From Sporosarcina sp. BI001-red (GTDB taxonomy: Bacteria; Bacillota; Bacilli; Bacillales_A; Planococcaceae), in contig NZ_QQAK01000009.1 in assembly GCF_003384035.1 (NCBI RefSeq), positions 496,001 to 560,000 on the forward strand: a stretch of DNA of 64,000 nucleotides. Reading direction: 5' to 3'. A model generated the notes under the pieces. It was not told the DNA's origin. It worked only from the letters and a program-made list of their open reading frames with translations, and made no database searches. A program made the translations under genes and the position numbers. Positions within the stretch are counted from its first letter, which is position 1. Every line of letters starts with the position of its first letter. Below, one piece after another: positions 38,532 to 48,812 of the stretch.

Positions 38532-39845
38532 ATGGCAATGGAATCGATTAAAATGCCTCAACTCGGTGAGAGTGTAACTGAAGGTACGATTGAAAAGTGG
38601 CTTGTTAAGCCGGGAGATCATGTAGAAAAGTATGATTCACTTGCAGAAGTGAACACAGATAAAGTAACAGCTGAGGTACCTTCATCGTTCACAGGTACGA
38701 TTAAAGAAATCCTTGTACAAGAAGGTCAAACAGTCGCAGTTGGTGAAGTGGTATGTACGATGGAAACTGAAGGTGGAAGTAGTGAGCCTGCTGAAGCAGC
38801 ACCTGCTAAGGGCGAGCCGGCTAAAGAAACCCCAACTGAAGGTTCTGAGAAACCTAAAAGTCCTGTAAAGAAAGAAAAAGGTGCAGCAGCCGGACGTTAC
38901 TCACCAGCAGTCCTTCGTCTATCTCAAGACCACGACATCAATCTATCAGATGTAGACGGCTCAGGTCGGGACGGACGTATTACTCGTAAAGATATCCAAG
39001 CGATTATCGATAGTGGTGTAAAACCTCAAGCAAAATCAGCAGCAACTGAATCACCAGCTCAAACAGCTGTTCAGCAATCTGCTCCTGTAGCGCCTGCAGC
39101 AAGTGCTCCTGCACAAGGGGCAACAAATGTACCTGTCGCAGCTGGAGATATTGAAATTCCAATTACAGGTGTCCGACGCGCAATTGCAAACAACATGCTG
39201 AAGTCGAAACACGAAGCACCTCATGCGTGGACGATGATTGAAGTCGATGTAACTGAAATGGTGAAATACCGCGATTCATTGAAGGCTGAATTCAAACAAA
39301 AAGAAGGATTCAACTTGACGTATTTCGCATTTTTCGTCAAAGCAGTTTCTCAAGCATTGAAAGAATTCCCTATGATGAATTCAATGTGGGCAGGCGACAA
39401 AATCGTTCAGAAAAAGGACATCAATATTTCGATTGCTGTAGCAACTGACGAGGCATTGTATGTCCCAGTTATTCAACAAGCAGACGAGAAAACGATCAAA
39501 GGCATTGGCCGTGAGATTACAGAACTTGCTGGAAAAGTTCGTTCAGGTAAACTGAAGTCACAGGAAATGCAAGGTGGTACATTTACTGTCAACAACACAG
39601 GATCATTCGGTTCTGTACAATCAATGGGAATCATCAACCATCCACAAGCGGCAATTCTACAAGTGGAATCGATCGTGAAACGTCCGGTTGTCATGGACAA
39701 CGGAATGATTGGTGTTCGGGATATGGTGAACCTTTGTCTGTCATTAGACCACCGTGTATTAGACGGACTCGTAGCAGGTCATTTCCTAGCGCGTGTAAAA
39801 GAAATACTCGAAAACGTATCATCTGAAACAACATCCATCTACTAA
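38532..39845 (+). CDS. bkdB: Branched-chain 2-oxo acid dehydrogenase E2 (lipoamide acyltransferase)
   Basis: BkdB transfers the acyl group to CoA and forms the complex core. The 437-residue protein has one lipoyl domain (Lys44 in EVNTDKVTAEVP), a charged Ala/Pro/Glu linker, an E1/E3-binding domain (RYSPAVLRLSQDHDINLSDVDGSGRDGRITRKDI), a second Ala/Pro linker and a catalytic domain with SLDHRVLDG (His near 407). AACGGAGGG precedes the ATG. It is the last gene of the bkd operon and a recipient of lipoyl groups supplied through LipM. Confidence 0.97.
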   Translation: MAMESIKMPQLGESVTEGTIEKWLVKPGDHVEKYDSLAEVNTDKVTAEVPSSFTGTIKEILVQEGQTVAVGEVVCTMETEGGSSEPAEAAPAKGEPAKETPTEGSEKPKSPVKKEKGAAAGRYSPAVLRLSQDHDINLSDVDGSGRDGRITRKDIQAIIDSGVKPQAKSAATESPAQTAVQQSAPVAPAASAPAQGATNVPVAAGDIEIPITGVRRAIANNMLKSKHEAPHAWTMIEVDVTEMVKYRDSLKAEFKQKEGFNLTYFAFFVKAVSQALKEFPMMNSMWAGDKIVQKKDINISIAVATDEALYVPVIQQADEKTIKGIGREITELAGKVRSGKLKSQEMQGGTFTVNNTGSFGSVQSMGIINHPQAAILQVESIVKRPVVMDNGMIGVRDMVNLCLSLDHRVLDGLVAGHFLARVKEILENVSSETTSIY

Positions 39846-39856
39846 GTTAGGAACAG

Positions 39857-39901
39857 CAACCCCCTCGTTCATAGGAAGAATGGACGTGGGGGTTGTCTTT
39901 T
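39857..39901 (+). terminator. bkd operon terminator
   Basis: CAACCCCC (39857-39864) pairs with GGGGGTTG (39888-39895), with an inner TTCAT/ATGGA pairing, followed by TCTTTT. Confidence 0.85.
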
Positions 39902-39969
39902 CAAGTGGGAACCATTTCGGGTACACTAGTAGGTAGACAGATATACAGATATACAGGGAGGGATTTTAA

Positions 39970-41640
39970 ATGACCAATTCTGATATACATAACATGATGC
40001 AACAACGCTTTAAACTTCCGGAATGGAGCGAATGGGAAGAAGTTGCAAGGCAATCACTGAAAGGGAAAAAAATCGATTCACTGAGAACGAAAACGGCAGA
40101 AGGAATCACACTCGATCCGCTTTATTCTACTTCGCATGGGAAAACGAGCAATGCCCGTCCTGGTACTGAAAAATGGATAAGTGCACAACCGACAATTGGG
40201 AAAACAGGACCCGAATGGATTACCTCGATGGCAGAAAGTCTTGAAAAAGGAAACGAAGCCATCTATATAGATGGCAGCATTTCGATTAAATGGGACGATA
40301 ATTCTCTAAACCAACTTGCCGAGTTAATGAAAAAGCATCCGATAGCTTTCATGAACATTACTTCACAAGATCGATTGTTAAGTGTATTTGATGTGATCCC
40401 TTCAGGTGAACGTGAAGATGTTACAGGTTTACTGCTTTCTCATGATTCTAACTTACCGTCTGGATATGTAAATGTAAGAACACGTGGAATCGATTTGGAA
40501 CCGATTCATATGAATGGCGCGGATAGTGTCACTGAACTTGCATTTGCCTTATCGGAAGCTTCGGAACTCGCAATGGAATCGGCTTCGATTAATCATTTTA
40601 GTAAGGATGTTTTTTTTAGATTTCCAGCAGACACTCATTTCTTTATGGAAATCGCAAAATTTAGAGCGTTCCGTACTTTGTGGCAACTGTTCTGCAGTGC
40701 CTATGATGTAAAGGCTTTAATCCCTGTACCTCTGGTAGGAGTTACGTCTCTACGATCCTTTTCTAAAATCGATCCATACGTAAACTTGTTGAGAGCGGGC
40801 AATAGTGCATTTTCAGCGGTCTTAGGAGGAGCGGACTGGTTAACTGTATACCCTTATAACGAGTTGACTGGAGAAACAGCACAGTCGCTCCGTTATGCCT
40901 GCAACGTGCAACTTATTATCCGAGAGGAAACGCATGCAGACAAAGTCATTGACCCTGGTGGTGGGTCGTACTTCATCGAACAACTCACGGATGAATTAGT
41001 TCATAAGGCGTGGCAGCGGTTCCTTGAGATTGAGGAAAGTGGCGGAAGAAATGCTTTTCTACAATCAGGTCAACTACAACAGCTTGCGGACGAACGGCAA
41101 AAGCATGCGGCGACGGGATTCACTTCATTGATTGGAACCAGTGTCTATGCAGATCCTGAGAACCATAATTTAGCAGAGAATCCTTCCAGAATCGAGGTGG
41201 CTCGTCCAGCCTATCCATTTGAGGAGTTACGTAAAAAAACTGCTGAACAGCCGATTGATATTCGATTACTCGTATTCGGTAGCTTGAAAACCTACAAACC
41301 CCGTGCGGATTTTGCGACTGGATTTTTAGCAACTGGCGGGTTAACTGCTAAACCTAGTCCAGCGTTCGGTGATGCCTCTTCAGCACTTGAATGGTTAAAT
41401 ACAGAGAAACCAGCCTATGTGATTCTGTGCGCTGCACCAGAGATGACAGAACAGATTGTTCCAGAACTCATTGCCAAAAAACCACCGGGTCTACTATTGG
41501 ATGTCGCGGGACGCGTGAGCGAAGAGCTGACGAATGATTGGCTGTCAAATGGACTGGATGGATTTGTGTACACCGGACAAAATCGAATAGAAAAGCTTAC
41601 GCAAATTCTCAATTGTTGTAAGGGAGGCGAAGATTCATGA
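39970..41640 (+). CDS. mutA: Methylmalonyl-CoA mutase small subunit
   Basis: The 556-residue protein is the non-catalytic partner of MutB. It keeps the TIM-barrel layout (DPLYS, an FRAFRTLW helix, [30 protein letters not shown]) and a C-terminal cobalamin-domain fold ([28 protein letters not shown]), which lacks the DxHxxG cobalamin ligand, as usual for small subunits. Upstream is a short direct repeat of ACAGATAT (39938-39953). Its stop overlaps the mutB start (ATGA). Confidence 0.93.
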   Translation: MTNSDIHNMMQQRFKLPEWSEWEEVARQSLKGKKIDSLRTKTAEGITLDPLYSTSHGKTSNARPGTEKWISAQPTIGKTGPEWITSMAESLEKGNEAIYIDGSISIKWDDNSLNQLAELMKKHPIAFMNITSQDRLLSVFDVIPSGEREDVTGLLLSHDSNLPSGYVNVRTRGIDLEPIHMNGADSVTELAFALSEASELAMESASINHFSKDVFFRFPADTHFFMEIAKFRAFRTLWQLFCSAYDVKALIPVPLVGVTSLRSFSKIDPYVNLLRAGNSAFSAVLGGADWLTVYPYNELTGETAQSLRYACNVQLIIREETHADKVIDPGGGSYFIEQLTDELVHKAWQRFLEIEESGGRNAFLQSGQLQQLADERQKHAATGFTSLIGTSVYADPENHNLAENPSRIEVARPAYPFEELRKKTAEQPIDIRLLVFGSLKTYKPRADFATGFLATGGLTAKPSPAFGDASSALEWLNTEKPAYVILCAAPEMTEQIVPELIAKKPPGLLLDVAGRVSEELTNDWLSNGLDGFVYTGQNRIEKLTQILNCCKGGEDS

Positions 41641-43796
41641 AAAAGCCTGATTTTAGCAAAGTAGAAATTGACCGAGTGATTCAGAATGTGGAATCTTTTC
41701 GAAATGAAACCAAAGAATCGTTTCTGACGAATGAAGGGATTCCAGTTAAACGACTCTATACTCCTGAAGATAGCGAAGGACTCCCTCACTTAGGAGACTT
41801 TCCTGGCATCGCACCAAATACACGGGGTCCGTATCCTACGATGTATGTCGCTCGTCCATGGACCGTTCGTCAATACGCAGGGTTTTCGACAGCTGAAGAA
41901 AGTAACGCATTCTACCGAAGGAATCTTGCAATGGGACAAAAAGGTTTATCTGTCGCATTTGACTTGGCCACTCATCGTGGCTACGATTCCGATCATCCCC
42001 GTGTAACCGGTGACGTAGGTAAAGCTGGTGTCGCAATTGACTCAGTTGAAGATATGAAAATCTTGTTTGACGGGATCCCTCTCGATCAGATGTCCGTATC
42101 GATGACGATGAATGGCGCGGTCTTACCAATTATGGCGTTCTATATTGTCGCTGCTGAAGAACAAGGTGTTACACCTGAAAAACTGGCAGGGACGATTCAA
42201 AATGACATTTTAAAAGAATACATGGTAAGAAATACGTACATTTTCCCACCAGAGATGTCGATGCGGATCATCGCGGATATCTTTGACTATACTTCAAAAT
42301 ATATGCTGAAATTCAACTCCATTTCAATTTCGGGCTATCATATGCAAGAAGCTGGAGCGACAGCGGATATTGAATTGGCATATACACTTGCTGACGGTCT
42401 GGAGTACGTACGTACGGGACTGAAAGCAGGAATTGACATCGATTCATTCGCTCCAAGATTGTCGTTCTTCTGGGCAATCGGCATGAACTATTTTATGGAA
42501 ATTGCAAAAATGCGTGCAGCACGGATCATCTGGGCGAAAATGATGAAAACGTTTGAACCAAAGAATTTAAAGTCATTGGCACTTAGAACTCACTCACAAA
42601 CATCAGGCTGGAGTTTAACAGAACAAGATCCATTCAACAATGTGACGCGGACATTAATCGAAGCGAACGCTGCTGCAATGGGACATACACAATCCTTGCA
42701 CACAAACGCTCTAGATGAAGCGATTGCGCTACCTACAGATTTCTCAGCACGTATAGCGAGGAATACTCAGTTGTTCCTGCAAGAAGAAACGCTGATGACA
42801 AAAACGATCGACCCATGGGGCGGCTCATATTATGTAGAGTCACTTACGAATGAGCTCGTAGAAAAGGCTTGGGAATTGATCGAAGAAATTGAAGAATTGG
42901 GTGGGATGGCAAAAGCGATTGAAACAGGTCTTCCGAAGATGAAAATCGAAGAGGCCGCTGCCAAACGCCAAGCGAAAATCGATTCGAAAAGTGAAACGAT
43001 TGTCGGCGTGAACAAATACCGTTTGGATCAGGAAGAACCGATTGATATTTTAGATATCGATAATACGTTAGTTCGTCAAAAGCAAATTGACCGTATTCAT
43101 CGAATGAAAGAAGAACGTGATGATAAATTGGTCGAAAAAGCCCTTACTGAACTTACCCAAAGTGCAAAGGAAGGAACCGGTAACTTGCTTGCTCTCGCAG
43201 TGGAAGCAGCGAGGGTGCGTGCGACAATCGGAGAGATCTCTGATGCGATAGAAGAGGTGTCTGGCAGACATAAAGCGGTCATTCGATCAGTGAGTGGTGT
43301 GTATAGTCAAAACTTCTCAAACACAGAAGAAATTGATGAAGTGAAATCAATGACAGATGAGTTCCTTGAAAACGAAGGTCGTCGTCCTCGGATTCTGGTT
43401 GCTAAAATGGGGCAAGATGGGCATGACCGCGGTGCGAAAGTGATCGCTTCTTCTTTCGCGGATCTGGGATTCGATGTAGACATCGGACCACTATTTCAAA
43501 CTCCTGAAGAAACAGCGTTGCAAGCGGCTGAAAACGACGTTCATGTCATCGGTGTAAGTTCGTTAGCTGCTGGGCACAAAACCCTTGTTCCAGCGTTGCG
43601 TGCAGAACTAGCGAAAATAGGTAGACCAGATATCCTGGTCATTGTCGGTGGTGTCATTCCTGCACAAGACTATGAATTCCTTCGGGAGAATGGAGCAGCA
43701 GCTATTTTCGGTCCGGGGACCGTCATTCCAGTAGCCGCTCAAAAAGTAATTGAGGAGATCTATCGCCAACTAGGTTATGAGGAAGTGATGGAGTGA
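41637..43796 (+). CDS. mutB: Methylmalonyl-CoA mutase large subunit
   Basis: MutB isomerises methylmalonyl-CoA to succinyl-CoA with adenosylcobalamin. The 719-residue protein has the substrate barrel ([52 protein letters not shown]) and a C-terminal B12 domain with the cobalt-ligand motif [13 protein letters not shown] followed by GVSSLAAGH and VGGVIP. It is an intact catalytic subunit, coupled to mutA in front and meaB behind. Confidence 0.97.
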   Translation: MKKPDFSKVEIDRVIQNVESFRNETKESFLTNEGIPVKRLYTPEDSEGLPHLGDFPGIAPNTRGPYPTMYVARPWTVRQYAGFSTAEESNAFYRRNLAMGQKGLSVAFDLATHRGYDSDHPRVTGDVGKAGVAIDSVEDMKILFDGIPLDQMSVSMTMNGAVLPIMAFYIVAAEEQGVTPEKLAGTIQNDILKEYMVRNTYIFPPEMSMRIIADIFDYTSKYMLKFNSISISGYHMQEAGATADIELAYTLADGLEYVRTGLKAGIDIDSFAPRLSFFWAIGMNYFMEIAKMRAARIIWAKMMKTFEPKNLKSLALRTHSQTSGWSLTEQDPFNNVTRTLIEANAAAMGHTQSLHTNALDEAIALPTDFSARIARNTQLFLQEETLMTKTIDPWGGSYYVESLTNELVEKAWELIEEIEELGGMAKAIETGLPKMKIEEAAAKRQAKIDSKSETIVGVNKYRLDQEEPIDILDIDNTLVRQKQIDRIHRMKEERDDKLVEKALTELTQSAKEGTGNLLALAVEAARVRATIGEISDAIEEVSGRHKAVIRSVSGVYSQNFSNTEEIDEVKSMTDEFLENEGRRPRILVAKMGQDGHDRGAKVIASSFADLGFDVDIGPLFQTPEETALQAAENDVHVIGVSSLAAGHKTLVPALRAELAKIGRPDILVIVGGVIPAQDYEFLRENGAAAIFGPGTVIPVAAQKVIEEIYRQLGYEEVME

Positions 43797-44878
43797 ACCG
43801 AGGTGATGAGGACGTGCGGGAGAAAACCGCGCTCAACGTTATGGAAGGTCTACATTCATCGCATGATGGTATGAAGTCTGTAAAGAGAAAAAAGTTCAAA
43901 CGAAACAAGGCTCCCATTGAAATCACAGATCTCGCACGAGAAATTGCGGAAGGCTCACGTCTCAGTCTCGCAAAAGGGATCACTCTTCTTGAAAGTATCG
44001 CCACTCATGATAAACCGGCTGGTCAAGAATTGCTTCGTACGTTGTTGCCCAAAACGGGAAACAGCATCCGAATTGGAATAACTGGAGTCCCAGGGGCGGG
44101 AAAGAGTACCTTTATCGAGGCATTCGGCCTTATGCTGACGAAAGCGGGTCATAAAGTAGCAGTCCTTGCGGTTGATCCTAGTTCTTCCATTACGGGTGGA
44201 AGTATTCTAGGTGACAAGACACGGATGGAACTGCTGGCACGGGATCCTTTAGCATTCATCCGTCCATCACCTACTGCTGGAACGCTTGGTGGGGTCCATC
44301 GGAAAACGAGGGAAACGATGCTATTATGTGAAGCGGCAGGTTATGACGTCATTCTTGTTGAAACGGTTGGCGTCGGTCAGTCTGAAACTGCCGTGCGTGA
44401 AATGACAGACTTTTTCCTGCTGCTTGCATTAACAGGAGCTGGAGACGAACTTCAAGGGATGAAAAAAGGAATTATGGAGCTTGCGGATGGTATCATCGTC
44501 CATAAAGCGGATGGAGAAAATGTGAGACTTGCAAAGAAAACTGTGCGAGAGTATCGCCAACTTGCTCATTTCCTGCAACCCGCTTCTCCCGGTTGGACAA
44601 CTCGCGCATTACCGGTATCTTCCATAAAGGAAACTGGATTGTCGGAAACATGGGAAATGATTCAAGAGTTTAGAGTTGTGATGGAGTTGTCGAATTATTG
44701 GACAGAAAGACGGCAATACCAAACGCGAAGCTGGTTTTACTCGATGATCAATGATCACTTAATTGATTCGTTCTACGGTGAACCAGGTCGCAAGCAGCAA
44801 GTTTTAGAGTTGGAAGGAGAACTTTTGAACGATCAAATAACCGTTGCTGGAGCAGTTAAGCAACTATTTGATAACTAA
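43793..44878 (+). CDS. meaB: MeaB family GTPase, methylmalonyl-CoA mutase chaperone
   Basis: MeaB-type GTPases load and protect cobalamin on methylmalonyl-CoA mutase. The 361-residue protein has a P-loop [11 protein letters not shown] at about 96-106, [28 protein letters not shown] (switch region) and VHKADGEN (base recognition). The order mutA-mutB-meaB supports the role. GTG 43793 overlaps the mutB stop by four bases; the first 30 residues are poorly conserved, so a later start is possible. Confidence 0.93.
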   Translation: MNRGDEDVREKTALNVMEGLHSSHDGMKSVKRKKFKRNKAPIEITDLAREIAEGSRLSLAKGITLLESIATHDKPAGQELLRTLLPKTGNSIRIGITGVPGAGKSTFIEAFGLMLTKAGHKVAVLAVDPSSSITGGSILGDKTRMELLARDPLAFIRPSPTAGTLGGVHRKTRETMLLCEAAGYDVILVETVGVGQSETAVREMTDFFLLLALTGAGDELQGMKKGIMELADGIIVHKADGENVRLAKKTVREYRQLAHFLQPASPGWTTRALPVSSIKETGLSETWEMIQEFRVVMELSNYWTERRQYQTRSWFYSMINDHLIDSFYGEPGRKQQVLELEGELLNDQITVAGAVKQLFDN

Positions 44879-44935
44879 GGGTTCTGAATTTAAAGCGCTA
44901 CTGTGTTTGCAAAAGTTAGCGTAATTGCTGAACAG

Positions 44936-44964
44936 TTTTCAACGCACTCGTAAACTGGTATGAT
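44936..44964 (+). promoter_or_regulatory. Promoter of the bacilliredoxin gene
   Basis: TTTTCA (44936-44941), 17 bases, then TATGAT (44959-44964) preceded by TGG (extended -10). It lies 32 bp upstream of the start codon. Confidence 0.45.
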
Positions 44965-44996
44965 GTGTATAAGAAGCATTAAAGGGGGACAATTAG

Positions 44997-45437
44997 ATGA
45001 CAATGGATTTTAATTTTTATATGGACGATATAACTGGTCAGGCTCGCGGAGAAATGGAAGCGGGGGGTTATGAGCAATTGAAAACAGTGGATGACGTAGA
45101 AAATGCGTTCAAACGTGAAGGGACAACTCTTGTTATGGTGAATTCTGTATGTGGATGTGCAGGCGGTATTGCCCGCCCTGCAGCACTTCATGCAATCCAT
45201 TACGATAAGGCTCCTGATCATTTGGTAACGGTGTTTGCTGGACAAGACAAAGAAGCAACTGCACAAGCACGTATGCACTTTGGAGATTACCATTTGCCAT
45301 CTTCACCTTCATTCGTTTTGATGAAAAATGGCGAAATGGTTGCTGAAGTTGGACGTCATGAAATTGAAGGCCATGATCCAATGTCTGTTGTGACAAACTT
45401 GCAAGATCAGTTTGAACAGTATTGTAAAGAACTATAA
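44997..45437 (+). CDS. brxB: Bacilliredoxin (BrxA/BrxB family, YqiW type)
   Basis: Bacilliredoxins remove bacillithiol from mixed disulfides on oxidised proteins. The 146-residue protein has the C-x-C active site in [17 protein letters not shown] (Cys52, Cys54) and the family blocks [10 protein letters not shown] and [14 protein letters not shown]. An AAAGGGGGAC site precedes ATG 44997; a second in-frame ATG lies at 45003. It has its own promoter and a terminator. Confidence 0.95.
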   Translation: MTMDFNFYMDDITGQARGEMEAGGYEQLKTVDDVENAFKREGTTLVMVNSVCGCAGGIARPAALHAIHYDKAPDHLVTVFAGQDKEATAQARMHFGDYHLPSSPSFVLMKNGEMVAEVGRHEIEGHDPMSVVTNLQDQFEQYCKEL

Positions 45438-45441
45438 AAAA

Positions 45442-45480
45442 CAGGCCGGCATCAGTATGACTGATGCCGGCCTGCATTTT
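45442..45480. terminator. Terminator after the bacilliredoxin gene
   Basis: CAGGCCGGCATCAGT and ACTGATGCCGGCCTG form a 15-bp perfect GC-rich stem with an ATG loop and a TTTT tail. The convergent small gene may share it. Confidence 0.88.
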
Positions 45481-45491
45481 CGTATCTTCTA

Positions 45492-45587
45492 TTAAAATAG
45501 TGTGCTGAGACCGAACAAGACACTGGAAGCAACCATAGCAGCGATCATGATAATTACAATTGTTTTTTGAACTTTTTTGTTGCTCAT
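45492..45587 (-). CDS. prli42: Prli42-like stressosome-associated miniprotein
   Basis: A 31-residue single-helix membrane protein read on the minus strand. It starts with MSNKKVQKTIVIIMIAAM and continues VASSVLFGLSTLF. AAGGGG lies nine bases before the ATG. Prli42 of Listeria is also 31 residues, starts M-x-N-K-K-V and anchors the stressosome to the membrane; it is conserved in Bacillales. The name rests on length, basic N-terminus and helix pattern. It is too short for common gene callers and sits between brxB and mce. Confidence 0.78.
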   Translation of the reverse strand: MSNKKVQKTIVIIMIAAMVASSVLFGLSTLF

Positions 45588-45698
45588 GTGCAAAAACCCC
45601 TTAATTGGTTTGATACTTTTAGTTTAACAGAATCTGCAGAATTCTCAACTGGTGGCACATTATTTTAGGAGCAGGTACAATAGAATAGGGGTGGAATC

Positions 45699-46112
45699 GT
45701 GGAAAAGGTTGACCATATCGGAATAGCGGTAAAAAGTCTTGACGATTCAATGGATTATTATATACATACACTTGGTTTGAAACTGTTGGGGGTGGAAAAA
45801 GTCCCTCAACAACATGTGACGGTAGCATTTTTAGATGCTGGTAATATCAAGCTTGAATTGCTTGAGCCGATTGGGACTGAAGGAGCTATTGCGAGTTTCC
45901 TGGAAAAACGCGGTGAAGGTGTTCATCATATTGCTTTCGGTGTGAGTAACATTCGCCAGCGGATGGAAGAACTCCGGACAAAGGGTGTCCGATTACTGCA
46001 AGAAGAACCAAAAATAGGTGCAGGTGGAGCGGAAGTTGCATTCATGCACCCAAAATCTTCGTTTGGAGTTCTTTATGAACTATGTGCCAAACGCTCATTG
46101 GGGGATGAGTAA
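45699..46112 (+). CDS. mce: Methylmalonyl-CoA epimerase
   Basis: The 137-residue VOC-fold metalloenzyme interconverts (S)- and (R)-methylmalonyl-CoA. Metal-ligand blocks are VDHIGIAVKSLDDSM near the start, GNIKLELLEPIG, GEGVHHIAFGVSNI and FGVLYELCA. The start is GTG 45699 after AGGGGTGG. It overlaps the carboxylase gene by up to eight bases and functionally links it with mutA/mutB. Confidence 0.94.
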   Translation: MEKVDHIGIAVKSLDDSMDYYIHTLGLKLLGVEKVPQQHVTVAFLDAGNIKLELLEPIGTEGAIASFLEKRGEGVHHIAFGVSNIRQRMEELRTKGVRLLQEEPKIGAGGAEVAFMHPKSSFGVLYELCAKRSLGDE

Positions 46113-47661
46113 GGTGGATATTTACGATAAAATTAACGAACTTTACGATAAAAAACGTAAGATTGAACTAGGTGGAGGCGATGAACGCATTGCTCGCCAA
46201 CATGAAAAGGGAAAGCTAACTGCGCGTGAACGGATCGATTTACTTGTAGACGAAGGTACCTTCGTAGAATTAAGTCCTTTTGTTGCTCACCGTACTCGTG
46301 ATTTCGGAATGGACAAGATGGAAGGTCCTAGTGATGGTGTTGTTACGGGGTATGGGAAAGTGAACGGTCGGCCAATTTACTTATTCTCTCAAGACTTTAC
46401 GGTTTTCGGGGGAGCCCTTGGTGAAATGCACGCTATGAAAATTGCGAACGTCATGGATCTAGCGGCAAAAAACGGAGCTCCATTTGTTGGACTCAATGAT
46501 TCAGGGGGAGCCCGTATTCAAGAGGGGGTTGTCTCTCTGGATGGATATGGCGAAATCTTCTATCGCAACTCGATTTACTCAGGAGTCATCCCGCAGATTT
46601 CGGTCATTTTAGGTCCATGTGCAGGTGGAGCTGTCTATTCACCAGCAATTACAGATTTCGTATTTATGACGGATGAGACGAGCCAAATGTTCATCACAGG
46701 ACCGAAAGTCATTGAAACCGTCACGGGAGAAAAGATTTCATCCGAAGACTTGGGTGGCTCGAAAGTGCATAACACAATTAGCGGAAATGCACACTTCCGA
46801 GGACCTGATGAGCAGACAGTGCTTCAAGAAGTCCGCCAGTTACTGACGTACTTACCACAAAATAATGAAGAAAAAACACCGATTCAACCGATAACTGAGC
46901 AAGAAGATTACCGTCCGGACTTGGCAGATGTCGTGCCATTTGAAACAATCAGACCCTATGATGTTCGAAGAGTTGTCGAGCAAATTGCTGATGCAGATTC
47001 GTTCATGGAAGTTCAAAAAGAATTTGCGCGTAATGCAGTCGTCGGATTCGCTAGGATAAAAGGAGAAGCAGTTGGATTCGTTTGCAATCAGCCAAAAGTA
47101 ATGGCAGGCGGGCTAGATATCGATTCGTCCGATAAAATCTCAAGGTTCATTCGGACTTGTGATTCCTTTAACATCCCACTGATTACATTTGAAGATGTAA
47201 CTGGATTCTTCCCAGGAGTTAAACAGGAGCATGGCGGGATAATTCGTCATGGTGCAAAAATATTGTATTCGTATTCGGAAGCGACAGTACCAAAAATTAC
47301 AGTGATCTTGCGGAAAGCGTTTGGCGGAGCGTACGTAGCACTTAATTCAAAAGCCATAGGTGCAGATCTGGTATTCGCTTGGCCAAACGCAGAAATTGCA
47401 GTGATGGGCGCAGAAGGCGCTGCCAACATCATATTTGCTCGTGACATTGCAGCAAGTGAAGATCCTGAAGCAACTCGAGCTGCAAAAATTGCAGAATATC
47501 GGGATAAGTTCTCGAATCCATACACGGCTGCAGCAAACGGAATGGTCGATGACGTCATTGATCCACGCGAAACGCGTATTAAACTCGTGCAAGCGCTTGA
47601 CATGATGAGAAACAAAAAAGAACAACGTCCGAAAAAGAAGCACGGCAATATGCCGTTATAA
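46105..47661 (+). CDS. Acyl-CoA carboxylase beta subunit (propionyl-CoA carboxylase type, YqjD)
   Basis: A biotin-dependent carboxyltransferase subunit of about 518 residues, with GKLTARERIDLLVDEGTF, LNDSGGARIQEGV, GPCAGGAVYSPAITDFVFM and the C-terminal-half oxyanion blocks GIIRHGAKILYSY and RKAFGGAYVALNSKAIGAD. With mce and mutAB it would turn propionyl-CoA into methylmalonyl-CoA; the reverse decarboxylase reaction cannot be excluded. No biotin carboxylase or carrier gene adjoins it. ATG 46105 touches GGGGG, so GTG 46114 (M-D-I-Y-D-K) with a nine-base spacing may be the true start. Confidence 0.9.
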   Translation: MSKVDIYDKINELYDKKRKIELGGGDERIARQHEKGKLTARERIDLLVDEGTFVELSPFVAHRTRDFGMDKMEGPSDGVVTGYGKVNGRPIYLFSQDFTVFGGALGEMHAMKIANVMDLAAKNGAPFVGLNDSGGARIQEGVVSLDGYGEIFYRNSIYSGVIPQISVILGPCAGGAVYSPAITDFVFMTDETSQMFITGPKVIETVTGEKISSEDLGGSKVHNTISGNAHFRGPDEQTVLQEVRQLLTYLPQNNEEKTPIQPITEQEDYRPDLADVVPFETIRPYDVRRVVEQIADADSFMEVQKEFARNAVVGFARIKGEAVGFVCNQPKVMAGGLDIDSSDKISRFIRTCDSFNIPLITFEDVTGFFPGVKQEHGGIIRHGAKILYSYSEATVPKITVILRKAFGGAYVALNSKAIGADLVFAWPNAEIAVMGAEGAANIIFARDIAASEDPEATRAAKIAEYRDKFSNPYTAAANGMVDDVIDPRETRIKLVQALDMMRNKKEQRPKKKHGNMPL

Positions 47662-47674
47662 AAGGAGAGATTCC

Positions 47675-48811
47675 ATGAATTACGAACGCATGTTAGAAGA
47701 ATTTTTTGAACTAGTGAAGATTGACTCTGAAACACTACATGAAGAACAGATTGTTGGCGTTTTAAAAGAAAAAATGGAGAAAATGGGTTTCGATGTTTTT
47801 GAAGATGATTCAAAAGAACGTACGGGTCACGGTGCAGGGAACTTAATCGCAACGATGAAGGGTTCAGTTCCTGAAGCAGATCCAATTTACTTTACATGTC
47901 ACATGGATACCGTCACGCCTGGTGTTGGGATCGAACCTGTTTTAAAAGAAGATGGATATGTCTATTCAGCTGGTGAAACGATTCTCGGTTCAGACGACAA
48001 AGCAGGACTAGCTGCGTTGTTCGAGATGATGCGAACACTTAAAGAGAGTGGAGAAGCGCATGGTGACCTTCAATTCATCATTACTGCAGGGGAAGAAAGC
48101 GGTCTAGTGGGAGCACGTGAAATTGATAGAACTCTTATGAAGGCCAAATACGGCTACGCAGTTGACAGCGATGGGAAAGTGGGCGGAATCGTTACAGCTG
48201 CACCATATAATGCGAAACTGAAGACCGTCATCCATGGCCGTACAGCACATGCAGGAGTTGAACCGGAAAAAGGCGTTTCCGCGATTACAATTGCTGCAAA
48301 ATCAGTTGCAGCTATGAAACTTGGCAGGATTGACTCAGAAACAACTGCTAACATCGGAATGTTTTCTGGTGGACAAGCAACGAATATTGTTTGTGATGAA
48401 GTTAACATTGTATCAGAAGCGCGTTCGATCAATTATGAAAAATTGCAAGCACAAACAGAGCATATGGTAAAAGCCTTTGCCGAGACTGCTGAAAAAATGG
48501 GTGGCTCCGCTGAAACCGATGTTCAGCTCATGTCTCCTGGATTCTATTTTGACAAAAATGATGAAGTGGTTCAAGTAGCTTCCGAAGCCATCCGTGCTAT
48601 TGGACGTACACCCGAATTGAAGACGAGTGGTGGAGGCAGTGACGGGAACATCTTTAACGGGCATGGATTCCCGACAGTGACCTTATCTGTAGGTTATGAA
48701 GAAATCCATACGAAAAATGAACGGATGCCTGTAGAAGAGCTCAATAAACTAGCAGATTTACTGCTTGAAATTGTGCGTACAGTGACGAACCGAAGAAAGC
48801 AGGTTCAGTAA
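47675..48811 (+). CDS. yqjE: M20 family tripeptidase-like metallopeptidase (YqjE)
   Basis: A cytosolic dizinc peptidase of 378 residues related to peptidase T. Metal and catalytic residues lie in TCHMDTVTPG, LGSDDKAGLAALFEM, TAGEESGLVGAREI and the dimerisation domain HGRTAHAGVEPEKGVSAI; the closing GGGSDGNIFNGHGFPTVTLSVGY is typical. It follows yqjD in B. subtilis as well. AAAGGAGAG precedes the ATG. The CheW-like gene starts two bases after its stop. Confidence 0.92.
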   Translation: MNYERMLEEFFELVKIDSETLHEEQIVGVLKEKMEKMGFDVFEDDSKERTGHGAGNLIATMKGSVPEADPIYFTCHMDTVTPGVGIEPVLKEDGYVYSAGETILGSDDKAGLAALFEMMRTLKESGEAHGDLQFIITAGEESGLVGAREIDRTLMKAKYGYAVDSDGKVGGIVTAAPYNAKLKTVIHGRTAHAGVEPEKGVSAITIAAKSVAAMKLGRIDSETTANIGMFSGGQATNIVCDEVNIVSEARSINYEKLQAQTEHMVKAFAETAEKMGGSAETDVQLMSPGFYFDKNDEVVQVASEAIRAIGRTPELKTSGGGSDGNIFNGHGFPTVTLSVGYEEIHTKNERMPVEELNKLADLLLEIVRTVTNRRKQVQ

Positions 48812-48812
48812 T

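Noticed and set aside
39938..39953. Two direct ACAGATAT units before mutA
   Set aside because: Only two short units; probably a small tandem duplication without evidence of function.
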